DNA of 64,000 nt from Sitta carolinensis (taxonomy: Eukaryota > Chordata > Aves > Passeriformes > Sittidae): positions 35,249,870 through 35,313,869 of the forward strand of contig JAVUNC010000006.1 in NCBI GenBank assembly GCA_032173965.1. Direction: 5' to 3'. Below the pieces are notes generated by a model. That model ran no database searches. It saw only the letters and a list, made by a program, of their open reading frames with translations, and was not told the DNA's origin. How positions within the stretch are numbered: the first letter of the stretch is position 1; each line of letters starts with the position of its first letter. Shown here one piece after another: positions 1 to 35,400 of the stretch. The position numbers were made by a program, and so were the translations under genes.

Positions 1-23315
<23,315 letters not shown>

Positions 23316-24107
23316 GAGAGACATGGAGATTTGCAAGGAGGAAACTGCATGAAGTGCCAGGCATGAAATACCCAGGATTGCAATGTGACATTCTACTGTG
23401 CCCTGCATGCCTAAGAAATGACCCAAGACACAGAGAGCAATCTGTCTCTGGAAGACAGGACCTGGAGTCTATCAGAAGGATGGACTGTCACTAACACACT
23501 GAGCCTGCTAGGTTTGCTTCAGTGTCAGATAATCTGGGTTTGTATTCCACTCACTGCCAGATGTTGAAATCAAAATATGTGGATGAAAGGAAAAGTGAAT
23601 TGTTAATCAATGTACAGTTCCACAGCAAGTTCTTGGGATTTTAATCAAGAGATGCTATTTCTGACCTAGTGCTGTACATTGATCTATTTTCAGCATGAAT
23701 GTTTTTCCTTTAAGTTTTGAGGTCTAAATAGCATAGATAAAAAGAGTATTCCATATTTTATTACTGAGAGAGACCATATATTAACTCTTAAATATATAGT
23801 ATTTTAATAAATGTTTAATAATTATAATGGAAATTATATTTCTATGGCTGGTCAAAAGGAAACATCTTATCTGATGAAGCAGAAAATAATGGAGTTGATT
23901 CCTTATGACTGAAATATTTCTGTATTTAGAGGCCTGGGTCACAGTCATGTCTGGTGAAAGCCGTTGGATATGCATGATCTTCATGGCTAATTTAGTGTTT
24001 TTGTTGCACTTAAACATTAAATTAGTTCTATGAGCAAAAATAGATTTGCTCACTTTGCGAGTGCCTTGCCCACTACCTAGAAGTCTAACTCCAATTTTTG
24101 CCTTGTG

Positions 24108-24113
24108 AATAAA
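24108..24113 (+). promoter_or_regulatory. Candidate proximal EML5 poly(A) signal
   Basis: A canonical AATAAA lies about 790 nt after the EML5 stop, followed by GT-containing sequence. Alternative signals at 24988-24993 and 31613-31618 cannot be ranked from sequence alone. Confidence 0.3.
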
Positions 24114-27100
24114 AGTATTCTCAGTGGAAGAGAGATTATTGCTGTGTTACTTGACTGGGCTGTGAGCCTCTCTGCTGGAAATGAGGACCAGGGTGAGGAT
24201 TTTGTAGCCTTCTTGTCGATAAAGTTTGGGATGTCAGCAGTGGCAAAAATAGAATTTCAGAGCAATATGAATTGATTTTATTTTCTCAGCATCATCGGGG
24301 AGATTCAGAGAGAACTTTCTGAGCATTATATTTTATACATTTGAACTTTTTAATAGAGTTAGGACTAGCTGGGAGATGTCTCTATTCAGATTTCTCTTCT
24401 GATTGTAAAAAATGTCCAACCATCTGCTTCTTTGAATGGACCTGCTATCACCTCGAGCATTTATTCTATCCTGCAACATAGCTGAGATTCTAAGTTGGAA
24501 AAGAATTTCAATGATAATAAAATCCTGAACAAAGCTATGTTTTGGGTACAAGTGAGGAAGATTTTGTCCGTTTGTCTAAATCATGTCATAGAGAAGCATT
24601 ACAGACAGGTAATTTTCATGCAATATAGCAGGGATCAAAAATTACTGATTATCAGCACTGCTCTCATTGTGGCATTCTGCTGTGAACAGAAAACTCTCTT
24701 TCTGTATAAGCCACCATTGCTTTGACAGTGGCACTTGTTTAGGTCAGCCAAGAGGCTTTGGTATTTTTCATCTCTTGCAATTTCTTATGCCAGATGAAAA
24801 AGAAAGAAACCTCATCTCTTCTTGTGATCATCTCGTGTGTGTGTTGGTTACAAAGGGAATGGGAGGGCTTGCAGGTAGAAGAGAAGGAGGAGAAAAGTTA
24901 CAGAGCCAAACTTTTGTGCTCTCCTTGTTATGTGCTGTACAAAACTAGTTTCCTGACTTAGGTAATACATTTCATATATCAAACTATAATAAATATTTAT
25001 TTTAAAGAAGTTGATGAGCTAAACAGTTATCAGGTTTCTCAGCATGATGGTTCTTAGCAAAGTCTACAGCAGCATACAGCTGCTATTCTACAGGAGCAAA
25101 AACTGACGATTTGGTCATGAGTGAACAGGGAGATCTTGCCAGTAATGTTTTTGAGTTTAGGGGACTTGCATATGAGAATTGTGATTATACCTGATGTATC
25201 TCATAACCTTGTTTCCTGTCTGTCTGTTATACATGAAAATTAGTCTCTGGTGTTTATATCTTCTCTTTACCAGAGAAATGGTTTGTAGTGTGCTCTTTTA
25301 TGGCTGTGATTCTATCCCTTATTAAAACATCTGTGCAGGGCTTTTGGACTTGAAGTGAGATTTGTCCTGCCTCTATTTTAACGTTGCCTTTCATTGGATC
25401 AAGATGGATGACTGTTAAGAGCTCACTCATAGTCTGTCCTACTCAGACTGCCAGATCAAAGTCCGTATTTTTCTCTCTCAGTTTTTCCCACAAAATCCTA
25501 GGCTCTGTGAGCTCTTCTGTAGGCCTTCACTCAGTGAAGGAGATATGTGGATCAAGAGGGTTTGTTCCTCGAATCCCTGTCACTGATCCCCTTTCTCTTC
25601 TCCTCCCTCCTTCTACCCCCTTCATTAATACTGTGCCTCTCCACTGATAATTTGTCTGTTGGTGCTTTTCCCCTGAGGAATCCCAAAGGCCAGAACTGAA
25701 GGATGAGCAAAAAGGGGTGGGAGGGACTAGGCTGAGGGCTGCAGCCTCCAGGTCTCCCTGCTTCTTCACTCTTCCAAACCTCACTGCTACTGTAAAGGGC
25801 TGGGATGGGAGCTGGAAGCTAAGGAGCTCTTTAAAAACTAAACTGTTCCTTCTCTTGCACCCCATATTGGTAGCCAGTGTTTTCCCTGGTGAAACTGCTC
25901 TGTGGTTTTCCAGGCAAAATGGGGGCAGCCAGCTGGGAATGATCACAAATGTGAAGGAGAAGAGTGAGCAGCACCTCAGTTGCAGTTTGGAGCATAATGT
26001 AGCTGTGATTCTCTGCTGAAGTGAAGAGCTGGCTGTCAGCATGGTCCAAGCTGGAAGCTTTATGATGTTTTTGGTCTTTTTGTCTGTGATGGTGCTTGCT
26101 ACTGTGCCTCATTTCTTGTTTACATTAAATGCTACTGTAGTAACTTGCTAATTGTTGCCACCCATGCCTGAAGCATGGAAACAGGCTGTCTGTCTGATAG
26201 GCACTGGCAGCTTGAGGCTGGATGCTCCACGGACAAGTCAGAGGATGGCAGAACCCTGTAGGATAGGGTCAGGGAATGTGGAGGGACTAGTGACAACCTT
26301 TCACTTGGAAGCATCAGAGAGAACTGAGAGCAGGAGAGCTTTGCCTGAAACTGGAGAAAACCTCTTCTGGGGTTCTACAGCACGAAGGGAGGGGAGGCAA
26401 AAGTTCTTTGTATAATTTAATCACTCATAGTGGATGATTTTTTTACTGTAGCTTGTCTTTTTGGTTAGCAGCAAACATACATCTTTGAGATCTTATAGTC
26501 ATCAATATTTTTGGTAATAAAAAAAATTAACCGGAGAACTGAGTAAAAATAAAATGACATTTCAAGTAATAAAATAAATATGCCTTTGAATGAAAGCTAA
26601 TAAGCATACTTAGAACAAAGAGAATAAGGAAAATCCAGTTCCTAGGAGCAAGGAAATATAAAAAATAAACATGTTTAGAACTGACATTTGCCATAGTGCA
26701 GGAACTGAGGAACACAATTGGGAATTAAGTCAGAGAGAGCAAATCAGCCAAATATGTCAACTCATTTAGACTTGATTTTTTTTTTTTTTTATTCTCAAGA
26801 AGGCAGTCAGCATATATGACTTCCTGATTTTGCTAGAGAAAGGAAGAAATGCTGTGAAACTAAAGGATAGGATTTCAGAAAATTAAGGCTTTTCCATCAC
26901 TTGGTGACAGCTGAGGAAAAACACACATTCAGAACAACTTCTGACTTTGCTCTGTGCCAGGGTTTCAATGTTAGCAAGATTAGTTTCAGCATAACTGAAC
27001 TTTCTAGCAGTCAGGTTAATGCTGACCTGGAATTGCAGTCAGGTACACTGCAGGTGAGACATCTCAGTCTAAAACAAGACCAAAATTAAGGACTTCAGTA

Positions 27101-30100
27101 CCAAGAGCAGGACTTTGATAGCATTCAGGAGTGGCTTAGTTTAAACCCATGATCCAGTTCTCTCAGCTGCTGCCTGAACCACCTCAGCCCCACTGTTTGA
27201 GCTGCCAGTTTGCCCCGAGCCACCCTAAGCACCAGCTGGATGTGCTGGGCAAGGTGTGAGAGTGTCACAAGCAAAGGACCTTGGCTTCAAATACAGCATT
27301 TAATTAGGCAAGGTGGCATATTCCCTGTTTCATTATCAGTGTCAGAGCTGTGACCAGCCTTAATCCTGATAGTGTTTTGGGTTTTTTAAATTCTGTTAAT
27401 GTAAGCTACAGATGGATGTCATCTTGGCAATGTTTTGGACAAAGTGGAGTGTCCTGTAGACTCTAAAGAAGGGACAGTAAGACTGCAAATCACAACATGA
27501 ATTGCCACATCAGTGATGTAAACATCCCTAGTTGCATTGCATTTGTGTGTTTTTTTGTTCTAATTGGTTTTTATGCTTCCTTGCAATCTGCTCTGTTTTT
27601 CTAAAATTTTTAGTAGCATTTGATTTCTGCTCATGTGGACAGATCCATGTGCTTGCCAAAGCCTGCTGTCATTCTTCATACCACTCACTGTTGGGTGATT
27701 ACACCAAGCCCATTTATTTTGTTGGCCCTGGCTTCTGCTCTTCACCTAACTTTGACTTCAGACTTGAATTCTGCATTCTGTCCTTTCCAACATAAAAACA
27801 GAATAAAGTGTCTAGCATGCATAATAGACACAATAGGTTTCCTTGCCAAAATCATTTGCATCTAAGAAGTACTAGGTGGTTTTCTTAGTCAATTTAATGC
27901 TAGAACAGGTAAACACTCACCATCTTTTTCTCAGTTTATTATCAGCAAACTACTTGAAACCTTGATACCTTGGTTGTTTTTTTGTTAACTGTGCAATCAG
28001 CAATCCAACCCACTCACTACTTCTTTGGAACGAGGAAAAAAAGCATGGAACATGTTCTCTTCTCCACCCCTTTGTTTAAAACAAAACAATAAAAGGTGTA
28101 AGGTCTTAGCATGATGACAGTAGGCATTTCTTCTAATTTACATAATGCTTATAATTGCCTGTTCTTTTTGGAATTATGGAACATTGGGTGGAAGAAGCAG
28201 TAACAGGAAACCAGTAAACAAACATGGAGAAAAGGCAGAAGAAAGGAAAGCAGAGAAAGGAACACTCAAAAATAGGCAAAGACAACACAAAAGAACTGAC
28301 AAGGGCGGTGGTGAGTGGCAAACATCTTGTTTCAAGTGGGAAATATTCAGTGGCTGCTTGGGAAGTGTAAGGACTGGAGAGCAGCAGAGTGCTCAAGGAA
28401 AGGCTGCAGGCAACTTCGGTTGCTCTGTTTCTGGGAAGATGCAGCCACTGCCACTCACTGCTGTCTCCACTCCTGTACCTGTGGGACACCAGTGTAGAGC
28501 TGAGGTGTAGCAGCAAACAGCAGGTTATCCACAAATTCAGTGGATGCTGTGGAACAAAGAAAGTGCTATAAAGATAGAAGTGCTCTGTAGTACTGAGAGC
28601 TCAGGCAAAAGAGTTTAAGGATGTGCTTTAAAAGGCTACTTTCCACCTAAACTAAATGTGGATTATTTTAATAATAATATTTTAATATTTTAATATTTTA
28701 AAATATTCTTCTGAAAATGTTCTTTAAACAAAAATATTAAACCAAAGAAATATTCTATTTCAGCAAACTCTTCATAACCAAGATGTAGCAGTTACTGCCT
28801 CTTGTTTCTCTCCTATTCAGCAGTTCTCAGTTCTGTTCCCAGGCATTCACATTTAAGATGACAGACATGAAAGCTGTGGGCTCTGTTGCACTTAACTCGA
28901 GGTGTGACAGCGAGAGGAATCTGCAGAGGGCAATTCAGATCCTACTTGAGCCAAGTTTTCCTTCAGCGGTTCCATGCCATGGGACTTCAAATATACAGGA
29001 AGTCAGGTGAATGTAATTGGAACCTGTGAATACATCTGAGTAGAAATAAATCAGTGTAAAGTTCTTGATTTTATCCCATAGTAAACCATTACTAAACAAG
29101 GAAATAATTATGCTAAACTTTATGTAAAAAACAATCCAAAGTCATTATAGGTGCTGGTCAGACCACTGGACTTTTACTTGTAGCAACTCTTTGAAAGAAA
29201 CACAAAATGTGTGCATGAGTAGCTGGACTGATCCTTCTCCACTTGCTAGAGGGCAGTTGAGTTTGGGACATGAGAGGCAGGATGTTCCTATTGCTTGGTA
29301 TGTTCAGATTTCTCCCAAAATAGGTGTTTCCTTAGTTTCTGTTGCTGTTTGTGGGGATTCCTTCAAGACCCTACAAAGTGATTTTGCCCTTAGCAACAGA
29401 TATCTCACTTAGTTTGGGCACAGATGTCATGTGAGTTTATTGAAAAACAGAAAGAAACCAAAACCAACAAGCCTTTGTTTTGTTTTGTTTTTTAATGATA
29501 TCTCCCTGAATAATTGTCATGTTAGTTCCAGTGATGTGAAGATCTGTGTGACTTGCACTGTAAAGGAAAGCAGGCTGTATCCACTTAACTAAGCATCCTG
29601 CACATAATGGGTGTTTGAAACCAGAGGATTAAGGCCAGCTGTGCTTTACCAGTTTTCTAAGATGAAGGGACAATTGCCACTGTCCCATTGTGTGTGGTGC
29701 TGCAGAGCTCATGGTGGTGCTGCCTTCAGCTGCTCTCAGTGGGGCTGAGGTAGAAGACGAGGCTGCAAGGACAAAATGTGAATTATTGCAACAATCGTTG
29801 CATTGGTGGGTTCTGAAAAGGGGCCGTAATAGAGGGATATTTTAGTTTCAGTCCTCTGCAGGAATGTAAGGCTTTAGGGGAAACAAAGACATGTTCATGT
29901 AATATCCTCCATTATTCCTTCATTAGCTTTGGCTCATACTACTCTTCCTCCTTCCCACAGAAGCCCCTATCCCAGCTCCCCCCTCTCAGCCACCAAGTAA
30001 GTTTATTTTTCCAATGTAGTGGCTGAGATGGCCAACTTTAACCATAGCTTTGCTGTTACTGTGGTCATTTGTAATGCAAAGCCAATCCCAAGCATTCTGG

Positions 30101-31133
30101 TGCTGAAAATTAATTTTCTATTAACTCAGTTGCAAATTCTTGAGATGGGGGAGAAGGGGGGGGAATCTTTCCATGCAATGGAGTTGGAAGATATTGCACC
30201 ATGATTGTTTCAACCACGGGTTGCACCCAGGATATGTGCTACACTGTATTCTTTTGGAATCCAGTAAAAACCCTTTCTAAAGGAACTCCAGGCATGAACA
30301 CACACACACATTGCATGAAATAAAAATGGTTTCCTGTACTTTTGTGAAATGTTGGTGCTGTTAGGTAGTACTTTATACATTTCTTGTCTCTTTTTCCTTT
30401 TCTTGCTACTCTGAACCCTGGTGGGCGTGGTTTCAGGTGCAAAATAGCTTGATTTTCTTTTTAAGCAGTACCTGGTAATTAGCTTCATTTCTGCTTTTTA
30501 GTTCAGTTATGGGTATACAGCATAAAGTAATGGAAAAGCTGTATTACTGATCTGTGAAGCAAGTTAAGACATTTCTAATGTCAAATTTCATACTAAAATA
30601 TACTCAAGCCCAAAAAGATAACTTGAAAATGTAACAAACTAAGTAAATGCATTAGAACCATTTCCTTTAAAAAAAAAAAAAATGCATTTTTAGCTTTGTA
30701 GCTTGGCTTCTTCACTGTTTTTAGCAGAGGAAAAGCTCTTCTCATGCTGAACACTGTGCAGTTGGTGACAGCCCAGCACAGCAGTGGAAATGCAGCAATG
30801 GAGATGGCCCTGGTCTTCTGCTGCCCTTACAAATTCTTGTCTCCTCATCTCACATGGAAAACAGCTTCATAGTGGCAGCTATTTCTGCAAGGGACAGCTA
30901 ATGAAGGCATTGGGAAATTCTGTAGAAAAATAATGTTCTTTGCAGTCTTTCATCTGGAAACCCATTCCAGCAGTGCTCTGTGCAACACCAGAGTGCATCG
31001 TCTCCTCTCCAGTCCCCCCTCAGGTCACCTTACAAAAATATTTTACTGTAGTTCTTTAAGCTTAAAATGCAGTTGTCTGTTCAGATTTGTTGTTTCATTA
31101 TGGGGTGTGTCAGATAATCCCTCTTGCTTTAAC

Positions 31134-31193
31134 AAAAAAAAAAAAAAAAAGAAAAAAAAAAAAAAAAAAAAAAAGATAAAAAAAAAAAAAAAA
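31134..31193. repeat. Interrupted poly(A) tract
   Basis: About 60 nt is almost pure A, interrupted by a G and a GAT. It could be a retroelement tail or a simple low-complexity tract; no recognisable retrocopy body precedes it. Confidence 0.85.
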
Positions 31194-31321
31194 GGTATTT
31201 TAAACTAGTCCAAAGGTATGGTCATGTATTACTGTAATAAAGACCATGGGTTTAAGTGTACTCCATTTTGGTTTCCACCACGACCATCTAATTCCTGTAA
31301 CAATGTTGTATGTTTATTTAA

Positions 31322-31369
31322 AATATATATATATATATCTATTTTATATATATATATATATATATAAAA
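31322..31369. repeat. (TA)n microsatellite, interrupted
   Basis: Two TA runs are separated by ctatttta within the candidate distal 3'UTR. Confidence 0.85.
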
Positions 31370-31537
31370 TGTCAGATTTTTGCATTAAGATTTTTTTAAA
31401 TTTGAATATGAACTTTGAGTACTTTATTTAAAAAAAATTAAAAATACTTTTCCTGGAGTGTTACATTTCAGAATTCAAAATTATATTTGTCAAACCTAAG
31501 TTTAAATATGTAGCTATCATTGTTTTCTGATATTGAA

Positions 31538-31618
31538 TGTAAATATTTGTAAAAAGAAATTCTTTTGTATATTTTTGTGAAAATGTAGTTCCCCAAAATA
31601 TAAAAAAGATTTAATAAA
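31538..31618 (+). promoter_or_regulatory. Candidate distal EML5 3'UTR end: Pumilio-type site and AATAAA
   Basis: TGTAAATA at 31538-31545 fits the UGUANAUA Pumilio consensus. AATAAA at 31613-31618 lies 68 nt further on in AT-rich, UTR-like sequence. If used, the EML5 3'UTR would be about 8.3 kb. The assignment to EML5 rests on orientation only, and proximal signals also exist. Confidence 0.35.
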
Positions 31619-32167
31619 AAAGTGCATTTATGTTACTGTTCAACACTTTTATCATTTTAATATCACTTAACCATATTTATGGGCATGTGTGCATTAGTTT
31701 TTTGCCATGTAAGTCACAAGAGCCTTCTTGAAGGAGAAAACCACGGTGTGCCCACTAGGAAAAAAGAATTCTTTAGAAGTTCAGTGGTATGGTCTTTCTT
31801 CTTGGTATAAATGGAGACACCTCAGATATCCATTTTCAAGTGATGTGGCAGTTCATAGGTTTTTTAAGTGGAGACCGTATCAGTAACTGTAATTGTTCTG
31901 GCTTTGAAGCAGTTTGTTTCCTTTGTCTTTTTTTCCCCATTTCGTGGAAACACAAAAACACCCAACGACAAAGCATTTGCTTTGTGCCTGTGCTGGGGTA
32001 GAGCCATGGGCACTGGACCAAAAGCTGCTGGACCAAAAGTACTTCTAGAACGATCCCAACATGGGAATAAGCTTTCTAAGCACTTCTGCTGCCATACTTT
32101 CTTCTTCAACACACCGACTCTTAAACAAGGAACATTACTCAAACAGAACAAAAATGTGCTTTGAAGG

Positions 32168-32173
32168 TTTTTA
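32168..32173 (-). promoter_or_regulatory. Candidate ZC3H14 poly(A) signal (ATTAAA)
   Basis: On the minus strand ATTAAA lies about 260 nt past the stop codon. A minus-strand AATAAA (plus TTTATT near 31423-31428) is a distal alternative. If that one is used, the ZC3H14 and EML5 transcripts could overlap at their 3' ends. Confidence 0.3.
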
Positions 32174-32429
32174 ATGGAATTTAAAGAAAAACTTTTCTTA
32201 CACAGATGTTTTTTCTTACAGTGTAAAAAAAATGTAAAATTGCCCAAACTTACAAACTTGGAAAATTAGAGACATTTCAAGTATGCAGTCAACCTCGTTT
32301 TATGAAAACAATGTCTATTCAAAGTCCAAAATGTAGGAGTCTTTCCTTGCATCCTGTGTCTTGGTGGTTCGTCTTCCTCTCGCTCTACTGTCCAGAGGAT
32401 GCAAAGCTCAGTCCCAGGTTTTATCATAT

Positions 32430-32436
32430 TCATTCA
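32430..32436 (-). CDS. ZC3H14: ZC3H14 exon 17, 7-nt terminal coding segment
   Basis: A strong acceptor (ttttttccttctcag) is followed by TGAATGA. Joined to the AG of exon 16 it gives Ser-Glu-stop, restoring the conserved QTSE C-terminus. The 3'UTR continues towards lower coordinates. Confidence 0.85.
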
Positions 32437-35400
32437 CTGAGAAGGAAAAAACAATTCCATAAGGAGCAATTCTACCCCTCTGTAAAGATGATTTGAGAAG
32501 TGCTCTGTGCCCTACCCCTGCAATGGTTAAAACTTTTACAGAGGGGATTAGTTGGATTGAAAAGACCATTAAATCACGTGAGTATTAAGGTAGGCCCGTA
32601 GCTGCAGCTTTGGGAAGTTTGCTACTGGTTTATGAATTCATGGGTAGATGACAGGAAGGAGCTGCTCTGTCAGAAACACTCAAAAAAACCCAGCTGCATG
32701 CACCTATTGTGGAAAAGACAGCTTAGACACAAGATAAAACAATGGTAAAATGATTTTCAGCTTTATTCAAATACAACTCAGAAAACGGCACCTGTCCAGG
32801 TCAGGCTTCCACTGATCCCAGCTGCAGGGCACTTGTTTATCAGCTTTGCATCACATTAGTTAATGTTTATACAACTACTACCAAACAACAGCACACAGCT
32901 CTCTTTAAAAGAAAGCTGCCCAAAACTGGTGCCTTTCTTCATACATCTTAGTTCCTCATACACACATTACTTCTGCGATTAAAACTACACTAGTAATGTC
33001 ACAACATACTTTTTATTTTTCTTGGTTAGGTTTAGAGTGTTTCTCACCTGGTTTGAGTTCGAGTCCATTTCAAGGCGTGGCGTGGAGGTACAGCAACAGT
33101 GGGATGGTAGAAAGTGCAGTCTGGTCTTGTACACTGTGTATTAAACCTACAATGCTAAAACCAAAAGTATTTCAGAAGAGGCTGCTCAGTGCTGGCTGCA
33201 CTGTGACACATCTCACCTGCAAATGAGCCCCCCTCCACCAGCTCAACCCAGTGACAACAGCATGCCACTGCAATGACTGCTGGAAATTCCTTTTGCTTAC
33301 GAGAGTTTACAGAGCTCAGTTTGAACTGACCTTAGTATACAAGCTGGGAGCATGACACAGCATTACCTGAGGGGGGAGAAAAGCCAGAGTATCTGGCTAA
33401 TAATATCTGAGCACAGGTATTTCAGCACTGTTAGGGCTTAAAAAAGCACTGAACATCCTGGCATTAGATGCAGGGACACAATTCTATAGAAGTACACAAT
33501 AGACTCCTTCAGTATATAGATTACATTAATACATTTTAGGGTAACTGAGCAATCTTTAACGTTTTTGTATGTTGCAGCATATCTGTAGGAAGAGTCAAGA
33601 GTCTTAAGATACATTCCTTCCCAAAAGGCTCCTCTCTGCCCCCAGCATCCTGGCTGGGTATATTTTGAAAAGAGATATGGGCTGGTTGAAGCTCACCAGC
33701 AACATTTGGTAGAAAGATTACTTCCAAATTCCTTGGGTCACTACTTTTGTGTATTCTGCTTATAAGGTAAAGTTAAAATGTGAACAGTAAAAGCAAAAAG
33801 TGTTAAATCCTAATAATATTCCCTACCCCAAAGTAGCATGTTTCAAGTCTCTTTCTAGAAAGAAGGAAGATAGGAGATATATCTTACTTTTGGGTGGTAA
33901 AATGGACACTCCATTTTCTTACAAGCTGGAAAAAACTTGCACAGCGGACTACTGGAGGATATGTACAGTGTGGGCAGGGGTGCTAACAGTAGAAACAAAA
34001 AGAACAGGAAGTGAGTCTGGATCAGAATAAAATGCCTTTTTAAGACAGCTCAACACAACCTTAAATACATCAATCCTGCTAGAAATTCCATTTTATAGTA
34101 CTCCAAAGTTCAGCAAGAAATATAGACAGCATTTCCCAGTGCAATTGGATCCTGGAGCAGAACAATCGGGTAGTCATTTAACTTGGTTCTTCACCATTTC
34201 AGGTCAGGAAGTACCATGGTCAAAGCAAAATTTCCAACAAATGACACAGAGATTCTGGTAAGCAGAGAATCTCAAATGTTAAATTTAGACTGCAGCAAGC
34301 CTGTTAGAGTTTCAACTGACCGGACTGAGAAGCACAGGCATTGCACTTTCCAGGAATACAGAGGAGCTGCTGGAAATGATATGGGAGACAAGCACATTGT
34401 ACTTGGTTTCTGGCAAGGTAACAAAACAGCACTGAACTGTGACTAGGGGCTAAATTACTTCCAAAAGATCATGCAGCAAAGGCCCTGCACCTTGGTACAG
34501 TTCAAAGGCTTGGCAACACCAACCCGTGTCAAACACAGCTACTGCCTTCACTGAGTAACCTCACACTGAAAGTCATCTCGTCATTACACCTACTTCACTC
34601 CTGCACTGGCATTTAAAAAAATAATGTTCAAAGGCAGAAAGCCTCTGTTTTCAGTGTGTGTCACACGCCACCCTTGGTAGGAGTGCCCAATTTAAGAAAA
34701 AAATCTGAGCAACACTGCAATGCTGGCTAATCCCTTCAGAAAAAACAGAACTTGTACAGGTCACCACTTTGGCCTTGCACAGCCTTCATATGGATTCTTG
34801 CATGACAGCATTGGGCATTTTTCTGGTAACAGTTTTTGCAGTACCACTGGATTATTATTCTTCATCTTGCGTTAAGAGTTGTAAGAAAATTAGGTTAACT
34901 CAAGCAAAAAAAACAAACAATTAATCACTGTCTGTTTCCAAAAATACTGTTGTCCCTTCAGCACTTTCATTTAAAGTTCAGAAAACAAGATTGTGCTTAC
35001 CTGGTTTAGGAGATGGATGGGGGGTTCGTCGACTGGCGTGAGTGTAAGGACAGTCTGGCTTAGTGCACTTTGCATCATATTTACAGTTTGGATGGATGAA
35101 CAGGCATTTATCAGCAAATTTGCAATTAGGAAAAACTCTGAGGGAAAAGAAATTGAGTCAAAAGCTCATACTTGGACAAAATCCCCAAATACCTGTTGCA
35201 CAAGACAGACAGAGGTGCAGAGGGCTGGTGCATGTCTTGGTTCCTTCCCAAGCGGGGCACACGGTGTGGTGCACGAGCTGTGCACCCACACACCTGCACT
35301 CAGCTTCCCTTCCTGCAGAACCTTCTCTCTGTGCAGTGAACAACTAAACCACTTCACTCCCAGAGCAGTTTGGTCCCAAACTCCTTGGTGCAAGCCAAGA

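Larger units (their letters stand above)
23316..32429. other. Region between the EML5 and ZC3H14 stop codons (3'UTRs and intergenic)
   Basis: The two genes converge here with about 9.1 kb between stop codons. The first part is EML5 3'UTR of unknown length. Plus-strand AATAAA signals are at 24108-24113, 24988-24993 and 31613-31618. No protein gene is supported; the long ORFs at 25.5-26.0 and 28.1-28.5 kb look like chance. The distal portion (31.1-31.6 kb) has homopolymer and AT tracts and resembles a 3'UTR end. Confidence 0.6.

Noticed and set aside
25527..26042. 171-codon minus ORF between the genes
   Set aside because: No recognisable domain, no splice or promoter context, and composition typical of chance ORFs in moderately GC-rich sequence.
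28133..28534. 133-codon minus and 121-codon plus overlapping ORFs
   Set aside because: Both strands are open over the same stretch with low-complexity Ser/Leu or Lys/Glu content. No family resemblance.
33044..33046. TGA directly after the exon 16 donor as the true ZC3H14 stop
   Set aside because: A strong donor precedes it, and a strong acceptor at 32437 restores the conserved SE-stop terminus. Kept only as an intron-retention alternative.
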